Assembly: GCA_030435675.1 (NCBI GenBank) | Contig: CM059621.1 | Coordinates: 5,890,001-5,954,000, forward strand | Reading direction: 5' to 3' | Length of the DNA: 64,000 nucleotides | From: Steinernema hermaphroditum | Taxonomy: Eukaryota; Nematoda; Chromadorea; Rhabditida; Steinernematidae | Shown here: one piece after another, positions 11,797 to 23,240 of the stretch | Layout of the letters: each line of letters starts with the position of its first letter | Numbering within the stretch: the stretch's first letter is position 1 | Position numbers and translations under genes: made by a program | The notes under the pieces: model-generated | The model's database searches: none | The model's input: the letters and a program-made list of their open reading frames with translations, nothing else | What the model was told of the DNA's origin: nothing

Positions 11797-13136
11797 ATGG
11801 CAAACTCTGTAAGCTCGAACATCGACAGCTCCGCAATGGAGCAATCTCAGCTGGACGTGGACGCCGAGCTGGTGCGTTTTTATTCATAGTGACTAATGGT
11901 TATATACGACTTCATTTCAGTTCCCTCGTCAGGACGTCGATGCCTACGGGCTTGCAATCGAGGTCTCCAAGTCGCCGGAATGGGTGCTGGAACTGCTTCG
12001 GCGATTCCGCACTCTTCACCCACTGACGGAGAACGGCTACGGCAGGCGCGCCATCGTAGACCTCAGTACTCTATTGCAGCGTATCGAAGAGCGCGGTGTG
12101 CGTTTGTCCGTCATCGGTGTGGTCCGCCATTTCACGAATCGGCTGTGCCGCCGCCGTCGGCGCCAGTGCAGCACTTCCCTCTATGGAGCAAAGTCTCGCG
12201 ACCGAGTTGACAAACATCAACAACTCTTGAAGGAGGTAAGGATTTCTTATCAATGCAGTTGTGATGTTTTATATTATTTTAGAAAAAGGAGAGCGTACCG
12301 CCTCGAACGTTGTTGGTTCCCGTCCCCAACGGAGAGTACCTCCTCCACCATCGTTACCGCAGCTCGGATGGAGAATTCACGTGGCTTGCCGCGAACGATC
12401 CGATGGCCTACAACGTCACGGACAGCATTAACCACCCCCACAAGGTCCTGGGCCGCTGTCCCCTGCCGGACGTGGTGAGTGTTTTCGAATTACTTTGCTC
12501 ACTTTAAATGCACAATCGTACATTTCAGTTCAAGGACGAAGCCGACTTCGACGCGATGGTGGAAGGATACAACGGGCCGACGACCGCAGCGCTCCCGCTG
12601 CAATGGGAGGACCGCCTTGCGGAGGACTTTTGTCCCTCGCCCACGCAGCGGACGATCATTCGCAACTTCGCCCGCCTGCACCCTCTCGTTCAGCATCGCT
12701 CCTTCTACGAGCTGCCCGCCTTGATTGGCGCGATTATCCTCGCCCATGAAAGCGGCATTCCACGTACCTACCTTTTGAGGGTAGCACGGCTCTTTTGGAG
12801 TAAGAAACACTTCGCCCGCATTACCACCACGGAGGAAAAGAAAGGACGTGAAGAAGCGTTCCAGGTCTGGCTCCAGAACCACACGCCGAAGGTATGAGGA
12901 ATTGTTATGTTTCCACCTTTAACAGTACATTTCAGGATCCTGAAGCTGTCATGCAGTTTCTGGAACTGGAAGCCGCAACCACCTATATCCATTTCCGAGG
13001 TGAACGGTTCGCGCGAGGCTGGGAGTGGCGTTCGCAACCCGCACCATCTACGCAACCTGGACCCAGTCCTCAGCCGCCCACCCTGAAGGTGCAGTCTGTT
13101 GTGCCGCAGGATTGGGTCGAGAACTACTGGATTTGA
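11797..13136 (+). CDS. Unknown nematode protein with an internal duplicated module
   Basis: Exons 11797-11871, 11921-12235, 12283-12474, 12529-12891 and 12936-13136 are all phase 0 and give 381 residues; introns are 44-54 bp with good GT/TTTCAG borders. I do not recognise the family. Residues about 50-97 (LLRRFRTLHPL ...) and 236-283 (IIRNFARLHPL ...) align with one gap, sharing R-x-F-x2-LHPL at one end and E-x-G ... V-x-R-x-F at the other, so the protein appears to contain two copies of a mostly helical module of about 48 residues. Between them lies a segment rich in V/P/N (LLVPVPNGEYLLHHRY). The C-terminus is proline-rich and ends with W-V-E-N-Y-W-I. No signal peptide or membrane segment. 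The compact, regular structure argues for a real gene. Confidence 0.72.
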
Positions 13137-13270
13137 AGAGCCGAAGCCGAAAACACCGCAACTGGTGTAATTTGTTGTCTGTTGTCATTGTTTTATAGGA
13201 CCGCGTCTGGTGCGAATTTTTTTGTTTATAAACCATACGAAAATGACCGCTGTATTGATTCTGTCCCGGA

Positions 13271-13927
13271 GTGGAGACCTTGTTGTATGAGTATATTTGT
13301 ATTTATATTTGTACCAAACGTTTACCCGATGACTTTCTGTACCCTTACCAAATAATCCATTTTACTCCCCGGATTGTAAATAAACGCATCGCCGCTGATG
13401 CAGAACCGGAGGACGGCTCGGTTGCGGAAGCTGCAACGACAAACATTTCTTCCTCCCCGGGAGCGCGCCGTCGCCCAACGCGACACGTTGACGTATGTGA
13501 ACTTATTAAGCACCAAACTAAGTGGTTGATGATTTAGTGCAAACCCCAGCTCCGTGTCCGCGCAGTAAGTCCTTCAAGAGGCGAAGGCGTCTTCAGCAAC
13601 GAGGATATCCCAGCTTCTGCCCATATTGCAAAGTACGAAGGGTACGACTTCCGTGGTGCGCCTGAAGACGTACGAAGAATAACCGACGAAGTTGAGCAGG
13701 TCACAAGTGCGCAGCACTTCTATAATTTGCTAATCGAAAAAAACCGTGTGATCTTGCCACAAGTCGAGTCCTACATAAACGGACGCCTGTTATTTAAAGG
13801 TCAACTACCAATCTCAGCCATGCTGAACCACGCTTCGGATACTGAAGCAAACGTCCAACTGAAGATGGCAAGCATTGTTGTTATCGCGGATGTAGCTAAT
13901 GATGGCACTTTTAAGGTCCACGATTAA
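13271..13927 (+). CDS. Degenerate SET-domain-like protein
   Basis: Exons 13271-13492 and 13538-13927 join in phase 0 across a 45-bp intron to give 203 residues. Exon 2 opens with QLRVRAVSPSRGEGVFSNED, matching the beginning of a SET domain (basic strand, then G-x-GVF and an acidic ED-I), and near its end has NHASDTEANVQL followed by IVVIADVANDG, matching the NHS-x-x-PN and A-x-x-D-I-x-x-G strands. The protein stops where GEEL-x-YDY would follow, so the catalytic tyrosine and post-SET cysteines are missing, and NHS is NHA. SET domains are lysine methyltransferases; this one is probably inactive, a binding relic or a truncated gene. The first exon is low-complexity and the start at 13271 is uncertain. 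Confidence 0.55.
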
Positions 13928-14169
13928 CCGATCCTGAAGAGTTGCAATTACCGTACTTTCTCTCTTTTTTTTCTCGTTCATTCCCTTTCTGCCCTGATTT
14001 GATACGATACTGGTGGCTGGGCGAGTTTGCAAAGGGTTTTTGCAATTTCAGACACAGACACATTCCATCTTCCGAACTAGACTCTAGACGTCCAAATGCA
14101 GTTTATATAAGCGGCCGCTGGCCGTCGGCCCACTTCGCCCGTCATCAGCGATCTGGAGCGGTCCGCACC
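13928..14169 (+). promoter_or_regulatory. Promoter region with TATA box of the kinase-like gene
   Basis: TTTATATAAG at 14101-14110 lies about 65 bp before the ATG at 14170 and is followed by a GC-rich stretch, a plausible TATA box and 5' untranslated region. Not tested further. Confidence 0.5.
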
Positions 14170-17100
14170 ATGACCTTGCCAACGCCTTCGAAGAAAACGG
14201 GTCGTCAAACGACGCAGAATAACCCGGGCAACGTTGATGAGAAGCGAAGCGGCAGCCGGGAGCTCCGCAATAAGTACTGCAAGCCGAAGATCAAGAAGTT
14301 GCCAAAGCAAACGCTGGATCAGATGCGGTCAGCACCCGGGTACAGCAACGAATCCTTCAGCGAATCGGTAAGTTGCTCGACCTTTCCTCATTTGTGAATG
14401 CCCTATTTTCAGAAAGCAGGGAAGAAAGGAGGTGGCACGTCGGCAGCGAATCCGGGCAAGCAAGAGCAGCAAGAACATTCAAAACGCAAGTTGTCTTCGA
14501 AGCCGATGCCTTCTCTGCGTCTCGGCTTCGCCATCAAGTGCAAGAAGGACGATGTAAACCAGTAGGCTTCCAGTGTATACAGTGTATAGTGTACAAGTGG
14601 AAATTTTAGGCGGTACGATCTCGTGGTCGAGTCCCAACTGGCAAATCGCATTTACATTGTGCGCAATACCAAGAACGACCGAATGTGCTGCATGAAGATC
14701 GAGCCTTTTGACTCTTCGAATGAACTGAAGCAGTTGAAAGTAGTCACCTAAAATCTTTTCCCTCCTCAAATGATGTTTTTAGAGAGACGTCTTTGTTATG
14801 CTCGATGCTATCAAGTATCCCATCTTCGGAATGAAGCACTTCCTTCCAATAGTCAACAAAGGTATCTTGCTAAGTGAAACATACATTTTGATTTGAATTC
14901 GTTCAGGTGTGTGCCATGAGTACTTCAACTATGTCGTCATGCCACTCTGTGAGGGAAGCCTAGCTGATATTCGCGAGAATGTTGTTGGAGGCGACTTTTC
15001 GCCCGAAACGGCCCTTCGGCTCACTTTCGACACATTCCAAGCGATCAACGATCTACATGGATTAGGCCACATTCATCGAGCCATCTCTCCGCATAAGTTC
15101 GTCGTTGGAATCGGGGGCAAAGGGCTGTATCTGGTCGGCTTGAGTTTGTGCATTCGAGCGAACAATCCGAGTCAAACGTATGAAGTGTTCCACGCAATTT
15201 CTCAAAGCAAAATTTCCTTCAGGAGTCCTCGCAAACTGGAACATTACGGGAACAATCGTTACCAGTGTCGCAACTGGCACCGCAATAAGAAGCAGTACTG
15301 GAGAGATGACTTCGAATCGTGGCTGTTCATGGTGATTGATTTTTTCGGTATGAAGCTGCTTCCTTGGAACGGAGACATGAGCGACATGGAGGTGCTTGTT
15401 CAGAAAGAACGGTTGTTCAATAATGCCTGTAAGGTTCAAACGTTGTGAACTCGTTTGACAAGCTTTGTTCCAGACGATGACATCTTCAGTAGCGCACCAA
15501 AACAATTCGAAATGCTTCTGCGCGTTCTGAACAAGATGGACCCCCACGAGAAGCCCGACTACCAATTCATTGCGTACACTTTGGTCACCCTTCGTGAGAA
15601 GATCAAATGTGAATTGAAAGGACCGTATGATTTTTCCCGAAAGGTAGCGAAAGGTTGTTCACCACTGGTATCATGGTTCGATTCCTTCAACAGGACGTTA
15701 CACAGTCAGCACGGAAGAAGAAGGGAGCAGCGCCAAAAAAGCGTTCTGCCGTGGAAGAAGATGAACGCGAACTCCGACGAAAGCCTGCTCGCTCTGCTCC
15801 ACGGGAGGATGATGAAGCTGCTAAACCCGGTAAGAAGCAGCCTCCACAGGAAGAGGAGGAAGCTGTGAAGCCCATAAAGAAGCCTGCTGCACAGGAGGAG
15901 GAAGAAACTACGAAGCCTGCAAAGAACCGTTCTCCGCTGGAGGAAGAGGAGGAAGCTGCTAAGCCTAAAAGGGTAAAGAATAATAAGCGTGCCGTAAATG
16001 AAATCGAGGATCGTGACGACTATGAATCACTTCTACCGATACCAGATCAGTTGTTGAAGATGTCGAACAACAAGACCAAAAAGAAGGAGCTTCATGTGGA
16101 CGAAGAAGCCGATGAAGAGCGCGCAATTCTGAATGAGCAACAATCCAAGCTGCCGAAGACCAAGATCAAGAAGTTACCCTTCTCAGTCGATCAAAATCAA
16201 ATTCTTAATGAAGTTGAAGACGAAGAGCAGCTAGCGAGACCATTGGCGAAAAAGAAGCGATCAGTCGTGGAGGAAGCTGAAGAGTCTCCTCCCCATCTTG
16301 TAAAGAAGGAGACGGCTGCGAAATTGGTCGTGCCGGTTCAAGAAGAAGTCGAAGATACTCCAGCGCAGTCTATAAAGAAGAAGACGGCTGCGAAATCGGT
16401 CGTGCCTGTTCAAGAGGAAGCCGAAGAGACTCCACCGCAGCCTGTGAGGAAGCAGACGGCTGCGAAACCGATCGCAACCCTTCAGGAGGAAGCCGAAGAG
16501 CCTCCCGCTCAGCCTGTAAAGAAAAAGACAGCTCCGAAATCGGTTGTGCCAATTCAGGAGGAAGTCGAAGAGCCTCCTGCCCAGCCTGTAAAGAAGAAGA
16601 CGGCTGCGAAATCGGTCGTACCAGTTCAAGAAGAAGCCGAAGAGACTCCAGCGCAGCCTCTGAGGAAGCAGACGGCTGCGAAACCGATCGCGACCCTCCA
16701 GGAGGAAGCCGAAGAGCCTCCCGCTCAGCCTGTAAAGAAAAAGACAGCTCCGAAATCGGTTGTGCCAATTCAGGAGGAAGTCGAAGAGCCTCCTGCCCAA
16801 CCTGTAAAGAAGAAGACGGCTGCGAAATCGGTTGTGCCAGTTCAGGATGAAGCTGACGAGCCTCCTGCCCAGCCTGTAAAGAAGAAGACGGCTGCGAAAT
16901 CGGTCGTGCCAGTTCAGGATGAAGCCGACGAGCCAGCTGCCCAGCCTGTAAAGAAAAAGACCGCTGCGAAATCGGTCGTGCCAGTTCAGGATGAAGCCGA
17001 CGAGCCAGCTGCCCAGCCTGTAAAGAAAAAGACGGCTACACAATCGGTCGTGCCAGTTCAGGAGGAAGCCGAAGAGCCTCCTGCCCAACCTGTGAAGAAG

Positions 17101-17542
17101 AAGACGGCTGCAAAGACCAATTCTGTGGTTCAGAAGGAAGATGAGGATGAAGAAGATGAGGAGAAAGAAGTTCCGACCAACGTTAAACAGTCGAAGGTCA
17201 AAAAACAAGACCAACCTGAGGAGCGCGACCAGATCCCTGCCGGGCAAGAGGAGGCAAAGCCCAAAATGAAAGTTCCCGAACCGGTGGAGCAGGAGGATTC
17301 CTCTGTAAAGCAGAAGAAGGTGTCCTCGAAGCCGATGGAATGTTTTGACAAGGTATGATACTCTAAATACCTGAATGCTACTCAACTCATATCAGGAGCC
17401 TGCAAAGAACGTGAAGGAGAAGGAGAATCAGCAGACTGACGTGCCACCGACTGGAAATTCTGGTGCTTCGGAGAATCAAAACAGGAAGGACGAACCGCCA
17501 TCGCCCCCCGTCAGCGAATATGCTAGGCCTCCGGCGAAGTGA
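14170..17542 (+). CDS. CK1/TTBK-type pseudokinase with long Lys/Glu repeat tail
   Basis: Eight exons (14170-14367, 14413-14561, 14610-14739, 14783-14861, 14907-15428, 15474-15643, 15694-17352, 17396-17542) phase correctly to 1017 residues. A basic N-terminus of about 115 residues precedes a kinase fold of the casein-kinase-1/tau-tubulin-kinase type: CCMKIE (VAIK lysine), VVMPLCEGSLADIRE, the HRD loop as HIHRAISPHKF, then FRSPRKLEH and the CK1 signature RDDFESWLFM. The HRD aspartate is alanine, DFG is replaced by VGL and the glycine loop is lost, so catalysis is unlikely. From about residue 420 the tail is Lys/Glu/Pro-rich with 11 full and one partial 24-residue repeats (see the repeat entry). 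Nematodes have expanded this kinase class, often in the germ line; the function here is unknown. AATAAA at 17571 fits the 3' end. Confidence 0.82.
16294..17115 (+). repeat. 72-bp in-frame coding repeat array with higher-order structure
   Basis: Inside exon 7 of the kinase-like gene, a 24-residue unit (KKKTAAKSVVPVQEEAEEPP followed by AQPV) repeats about 11 times plus a partial copy. A three-unit block (KKKTAAK / RKQTAAKPIATL / KKKTAPKSVVPI types, 216 bp) occurs twice in succession, showing expansion by unequal exchange of multi-unit blocks; the last units (QDEADEP type) are newer and nearly identical. The opposite strand stays open for 374 codons here only because of this periodic composition. 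Confidence 0.9.
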
Positions 17543-17606
17543 TAATGATTAGTCTATGTATGGAAGGCTCTAATAAAGAGCGCTAGTCACTGCATGCAAT
17601 TCCGCA

Positions 17607-17872
17607 TCACCTTAACGTCAGACTTTCATTAAGAGATGTGTAATTCTTCAGGTCGCAAGCATTGCTGTGCTTTGTGCGCTCCGCTACTGGATGCACATCA
17701 ACATGTGACTTTCTCCGTTGCTCTTTGAGAACAAAGCTTTCTCGCAAGTGATCTTCGGCGACTTGCTTCCAGGTTCCAAGATCTGCACTTCCAGCAGTTG
17801 CTTTGATGATGGGTTTCACGTCGGTCAGCGGCAGAAAGTGAACCAAAGCAGATCAGACGGTAAACAATCCAT
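17607..17872 (-). pseudogene. Decayed F-box-like gene fragment
   Basis: The minus strand encodes MDCLPSDL from 17872, then shifts frame and continues as VHFLPLTDVKPIIKA and TWKQVAEDHLRESFVL. This matches the first 55 residues of the two intact paralogues at 18232-19918 and 20369-22048 (MDLLSCDLVDHLVQLL ..., then NWQLMAEHHLEERYLL). One frameshift and loss of everything downstream make it a relic of the same tandem family. Confidence 0.7.
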
Positions 17873-18231
17873 GTTTATGGCTCTGAAAAGAGATGGTATA
17901 GTAGAGAGAGAAAAATGAGATCTAGTTGAACAATCCACAAAATTACAAATGTTAACGTTGCTCGTTGTCTTCATAACATTTGTGTCAACCTGAGCGCGTA
18001 GAGCGGTCGTCCATTAAGAACTCCCCAGAAAGGACCTCCAGCCGAGCTGACTGACCAAAGCCGAAAACCCATATGTAACAGGCGATGTCACAAGACAACA
18101 ATGAGTGGCAGGCCAACCAAAGTTGAATAAACCTGTTTATAATATGACGCCGTAGCAACTCGCATAACATTGAAAGATAGAATAAATGAAAAGCTTGCCA
18201 AATACGATATTAGTAGTGTGAGTTTACGCTT

Positions 18232-19918
18232 CTACTCCGCTCCAAACAGCAGGTTCAGGTTCCAGTCCTTAACGGTCTAAAACGAGATTCCTGAAAACGG
18301 AACAACAGTTGATGACAAACCTCAGGGTCAATCGGAACCAATGACATTGTGTAGAGGCCATAACCACGAGACGGTTGAATTTTCAATCGGGAGTTTGCCC
18401 ATGGATGAACGTAGAAAGCTTGACGAGAATCACTGATGCGCCGCCATACATTGCAAACCAGGCCGACTGTTGCTTTTCGCAGCTGACCGACAACAAAGTC
18501 GCCACTACCGTCCATCCATTCTGAGATGAACGACTCCAATGCGGTACGCTTCAACTTCTTGATCTAAAGAAGCAACCAAAGAAATCACAAAAAGACAGCA
18601 GCACTCACTTTCGTTTCAGCTATTACCGAATAACAATTCCGATATTTCCGCAGTTCGATTGACGCCAGATTTGATGAATGAGCAATAAGTGGAAGGTGCT
18701 CACCGGTTGTCTTCATCATCAAAGGCCCATACTTCAGTTCCAGCTTGTCCCAGTCTTCTTTTGTAGTAAGGAGTTTGATTTGTCGATTACCCCCGTAGAA
18801 ATGCATCCCAGCTCGTGCCTTCCAATCGTTGATTACGGAGTCAATCCAATCGTAATCCACCGGCGAATGCTGGAATCAACAAGGTCGCCAAAAATATAAG
18901 ATGAAAATGAACAAACCCACGGCTCGAACTTCACTATCTTCAAGAAGTTGATTGATAGCAGCAGAGAAGAACGCTTCGACGGGTGAGGCAAATAATCGTG
19001 ATAACCCCTCCATTCCCACCGCAGCGTCGGCCAGTCATAACTCGGCATCCGCATGTGGAGTTCTTTGTGGTCGGCAACATATCCGTCGGAATTCTTCCAG
19101 TGCTCCAGGATTTCTTGGATGTTGTGGTAAGTAAGATAGTTATCGGGAAGCTGCACGGTCAATGGTGTTCGCCTTCTATCCTTGAAGAGCGTGACGACTC
19201 CTTTTTGGCAGATTCTCTCCGTTTCAGGAAAAAAACCACACGAAAAACGCATATCCTCCACAAACGTTTCTTGATCGACATAGTCCTGCATGAAGTCTTC
19301 CATCCGGAGATTCGTACCGTTTGAGCTCATACGAATGTCTACCTTAGCGAAAGTCTTCTGAACAACTTGGATCATCTGCAGGGCCAAGTCAACAACTCTG
19401 GAGTCACGGTTATCAGAAATCCAGTGATAACCGCTGCGAACAGATAGAGAACTCCCTGCTATTGAATCATCTCTTGTTGCAACTGGAAGACTTAGAATCG
19501 AAAGAAGTTTCTTCATTTCGCATGGACGATGTTGTCTATTGACTTCCCAGTGATAAGAATTAATTGTCACGTCCCTGAGTGACGCATATTGCAGTCTTCT
19601 GAAGTCCCAAGAACCAACTAGTTCTCCAGTGAATCGACACTTTTCCACGAAAACTTGAATTTCCTCATTCTTGCCCTCAATTTCTTCTTCCTCTTCCAGC
19701 TTCATACGTTTTGGCGCGCTTTCGGGTTCGTTCTCTTTCGGACTTGGAATGTAGACTCTGACGTCCAATAGATACCGTTCTTCCAGGTGGTGTTCGGCCA
19801 TTAGCTGCCAGTTGCTAAGTTCGGGCCTCCATTCAGCCACTTTGATGATGGTTTCTAGGTCCGTCCGATGCAGAAGCTGGACCAGATGATCCACCAGATC
19901 ACACGACAGCAAATCCAT
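18232..19918 (-). CDS. F-box-like protein, four exons (left paralogue)
   Basis: Exons 19918-18917, 18869-18609, 18563-18321 and 18276-18232 give 516 residues; introns 41-47 bp, all phase 0. The N-terminus MDLLSCDLVDHLVQLLHRTD resembles the F-box helical start of nematode F-box proteins that recruit targets to SCF ubiquitin ligases. An acidic linker (residues about 75-100) follows, then three repeated downstream modules each of the form I-x2-I/F-x3-WK-x3-G ... W-x2-L ... L-x-HPS (near 290-330, 335-420 and 425-500), probably the substrate-binding part. The start is the first ATG after TTTTTCAG at 19929. It is about 60 percent identical to its inverted neighbour at 20369-22048, with the same exon boundaries. 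The F-box call is by pattern and not certain; the gene itself is well supported. Confidence 0.8.
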
Positions 19919-20368
19919 GTCTGCGATCCTGAAAAAGACGAATTTATGGCGCATAACCGCGAAAGCTTCACGGGTTGCGAAATGCCATCCAAACAGAGCA
20001 GAAACAGTCGAATGAATCAAATCACTGAAATGGAGAAGTCAAAATAAATGCACCTTCGCGAAACTTCGCGACGGGAAACGGCCCCGGAATGAATGATACA
20101 GTAATCCGCCTTCGAAGAGCTACCCAGTACTTCACATACCTGTTGGGAAACACTCACTGTTTGTTGGTAGTCCCACTTTTCCAATGCTGGTTCGTCAGCT
20201 TTTTTGTGTTTTTTTTACTTTTAAATTTCTTAAGTTTGCTAACGCTGAATGTCACAATGTTTTTGTGGCCCGATATTTATTTGTTTTTTTTTTTCGTTTC
20301 GCTCAGATTAGATTTCGCTACTCGCGCAGCTTTCCTGATATCGGGCTAGTAATTCCACGTTTTCAGGC
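19919..20368. promoter_or_regulatory. Shared divergent promoter between F-box-like paralogues
   Basis: About 450 bp separate two head-to-head start codons. Each ATG sits within 3-11 bp of a TTTTCAG acceptor (one per strand), so both transcripts are probably trans-spliced. A long T-rich tract fills 20200-20300. No TATA box is obvious. Confidence 0.55.
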
Positions 20369-22048
20369 ATGGACTTACTGTCGTATGATCTCGTTGATCA
20401 TCTTGTCCAGTTCCTTCCCCGAACGGACCTAAAAACCATCGCCAAAGCTGCTTACGATCGACTCGAACTTGGCAACTGGAAGCTAATCGCGGAACGCCAC
20501 TTGAAGGAACGATATTTCCTGAACGTCGACGTTTATATTCCGTACGAGAATGAACTGGAAACTGCTCCGAAGCGTAGGAAGCTGGAAGAGGGGGAGAAGG
20601 CCGGCGACGAGAAGGAAACCGTCTTAGTTTTCATAACAAGGCGCTCATTCACTGGAGGATCCGCTGACCGTTGGGACTTCAAGAGAATGCAGTATGCGTC
20701 GTTGGGAAACGTTTGGATTCACTCCCGTGGATGGCTGGCCCATGAACAGCATCGACCGTACGACGTACGGAAGATCCTGCCTACCTTAAGCCTCCCTGTT
20801 GCAACAAGAGCTGATTCGTTCGTGATGGGCTCGCTTTGTATTGATAGCATCCCCAACTCCCGTTCTATTGATTTGGCTTTGAAGATGGCTCAGGTCGTTC
20901 AGAAGACGTTCGCAAAGGTCAGCGTGTGGAGCAGCGCAATCGGAGCACATCTAAGAGCAGATAACTTCGTGAGAGACTATATCAACCATCAAGCGTTTCT
21001 GGAGGATATGCGTTTTTCATGCAGTGTCTTCCCAAGGGGGAAACTCCCCGAAGATAGAATCGTATTGCTTTTCAAGGAGAGGAGGACAACACCGTTGACC
21101 ATGCAGCTTCCTGTTGATTCGCTTCCCTACCCGAAGGTTCAAGAAATCCTGGAGCATTGGAAGAATTCCGATGGATATGTTGCTGGTCACAGAGAGCTCA
21201 GAATGCCGATGTTCAGAAACAGATGGGCGGCGCTAAGGCGAAGTTGGCAAAATGTCCGCGGTTATTTGCCCCATCCGTCAAAGCGTTCCTCGCTCCAGTT
21301 CTCAACCGAATGCTTCAAAATCGTGAAGTTCGAGCCATGGGTTTATTCACTTTGTTATGTTTCTTATAACCATGCTAATTGCAGCATTCCCCGATTGACT
21401 TTGACTGGATTGAGTCACTTATCGAGGATTGGAAGAAAAGTAACGGATTCTTCATATTCAAAGGCAAAGGCGGTGTGCAGTTGCGAATGGCGAACGAAGA
21501 TTGGGTCAAATTGGTCGCGAAGTATGGTCCGACGACGCGCTCGAAGCCGGGCCTCCTTCCCACCATCCATCACCCATCGAAATTTGGATCACTCGAGATA
21601 CGGAAGGACAGACGTCAGCGGACAGAGAGTGCGATAGAAATTGGAGTCATTGTTTGTCGTAACTCCCCGTCAAGTGTATAATCATGTCTTTTTAGCTCAA
21701 GTACCTGAGTGACGCTGCACTAAGGAGTCTAATCTCGAAGTGGAAGAACGGAAGTGGCGAGTTTGTTGTGGACATGGAGCAGCACAAGCTCAAGAAGATC
21801 GAAATCTCCATGGACCATCATGTCTTCGAAAGCTTCGACAACATAAACGACGAGTTGGAAGCCTTTGTTCAACACCCAACTGCAAACGCTCGTTTGATGA
21901 TTAAGGAGGTTGGTACGGACTACCGCATCGTAGTCGTGCCGATTGATGCCGAGGTTTGCTTTCAGATCGCTGTTACATCCTACATTTAAATGTCATTTCT
22001 TAGGTAGTTGACGATTGGAACTTGAAGCTCTTATTTGGATCACAATAG
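20369..22048 (+). CDS. F-box-like protein, four exons (right paralogue)
   Basis: Exons 20369-21340, 21385-21651, 21696-21953 and 22004-22048 give 513 residues. It starts MDLLSYDLVDHLVQFLPRTD, two bases after TTTTCAG, and ends WNLKLLFGSQ, the last exon being 14 codons as in its left-hand paralogue. It shares the acidic linker and three WK-x3-G type modules (HWKNSDGY, DWKKSNGF and KWKNGSGE). The second intron uses GTTTGT as donor; other donors would break the frame. Same predicted role: adaptor of a ubiquitin ligase, substrate unknown. Rapid divergence between the two copies is typical of nematode F-box families under diversifying selection. Confidence 0.8.
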
Positions 22049-22996
22049 AACGGAGAACACGAACAGCTCGGTGTTATCCCTTTATTGTCTTTCTGTTACC
22101 TTATTCTCGTGTAGTGCCATTAACCAAGTTATAAACTTTCTCATTTGTTGGTCTTTCCTGTCTTTAATGTACGTCTTGTTGCTTTAGGTGTGGTCTTTGC
22201 AGCTGAAACCCAGAAAGAAAGAAATGAGACAAGACACAATCAGACTAGACGATGAGTTCAGAAGACCTTCAAAAAGTGGAAGCAACCAGTCGTGTTATGG
22301 TGCCAGAGAAGCGACGGACCGTTCGGTCGAAAGCGAATCGAGCCAAGTGACCTCCAATTACGGGTTGGGGCGGCTGAAAGGCGAACAGGTTTTATTCTAT
22401 CAGTATCCACGACTTTTCAATATAACATGTGCACCTTAATTCTGTGGGATACAATACGGAAACTAAAGAGTGGATGCTCCATAGTTTATTTATCGACTAT
22501 GAAGGGTCATTACCAATACGGTAAGGCGACTCTAAGCACCGTACGGCCTGCCTCCCAATGCTTAAGACGCCCTCTTAAGTCACATTTGTCGCGTCTTGCG
22601 CACATAGAATGACTCCGAAGGAAACCACCACCTTTAATGGACTCTCCAAGGACGCGCAAACTTCTCCAGATGAATATAAAAAAACCGTTTTTTGCAAAAA
22701 CAGGTCTTGCAGAGTGCAGTTTGAGTTTTTGTTTCCGCGGAAGTTCAGAACAGTTTGATATGGATAGTGCGACGTTTAATTATAACGAACTTGGCGACTT
22801 CCCTTTCGATCCTTCTGCCACGCGGAAGTAATTATAGCGGAAGTAGGCTCATCGAAAGTTCTCAAAGACGTCGACATATTTCTCCGTAGTTTCAAGAGGA
22901 TCGCATTTTTATTAAACCGCCAAACCGATGTGCGTTGACCCGGTTTTCACCTATAAGAGTTTCGCACCTCTAACTTGAAAATAACGTTTTGGAAGG
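22049..22996. other. Intergenic, no gene seen
   Basis: Only short, compositionally random open frames. CCTATAAGAG at 22950-22959 is a likely TATA box for the small gene starting at 22997. Confidence 0.5.
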
Positions 22997-23240
22997 ATGA
23001 AGTCCACTATTTGCATTATGTTGATCGTCTTGATCGCCGTGAGCCATGCCTGCACGCCTCTAGCCCCGAATGTTGGAGCTCAAAGTAAGAGTTTTGTTGT
23101 GTGATGTGATGTTATCAAGAGTGTTGCTTCTAGAAGACGACCCAGGAAACGGTCAAGGCGGGAATCAAAATGGCCAGGGTGGGAATCAAAACGGCCAAGG
23201 AGGAAATCAAGGACCGGACCCAAACGCTGGAGGGCGATGA
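22997..23240 (+). CDS. Secreted glycine/asparagine/glutamine-rich peptide
   Basis: Two exons (22997-23084, 23134-23240) joined in phase 1 across a 49-bp intron give 64 residues. Residues 1-18 are a clear signal peptide (MKSTICIMLIVLIAVSHA) followed by CTPLAPN, then GQGGNQN-type repeats. It is paralogous to the gene at 24233, which shares the signal-peptide pattern, an ACTPLA sequence and the intron position and phase. Glycine-rich secreted peptides of nematodes include epidermal antimicrobial-like (nlp/cnc) types; that role is an inference. AATAAA lies at 23322. Confidence 0.72.

Noticed and set aside
11376..12026. 216-codon plus-strand open frame upstream of the orphan gene
   Set aside because: It runs through the 103-bp tandem duplication and then out of frame across exons 1-2 of the phased gene; no domain, and splice signals support the other frame.
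16261..17385. 374-codon open frame on the minus strand
   Set aside because: It lies exactly opposite the Lys/Glu repeat exon of the kinase-like gene; the periodic composition keeps the reverse strand open and its product is a low-complexity shadow.
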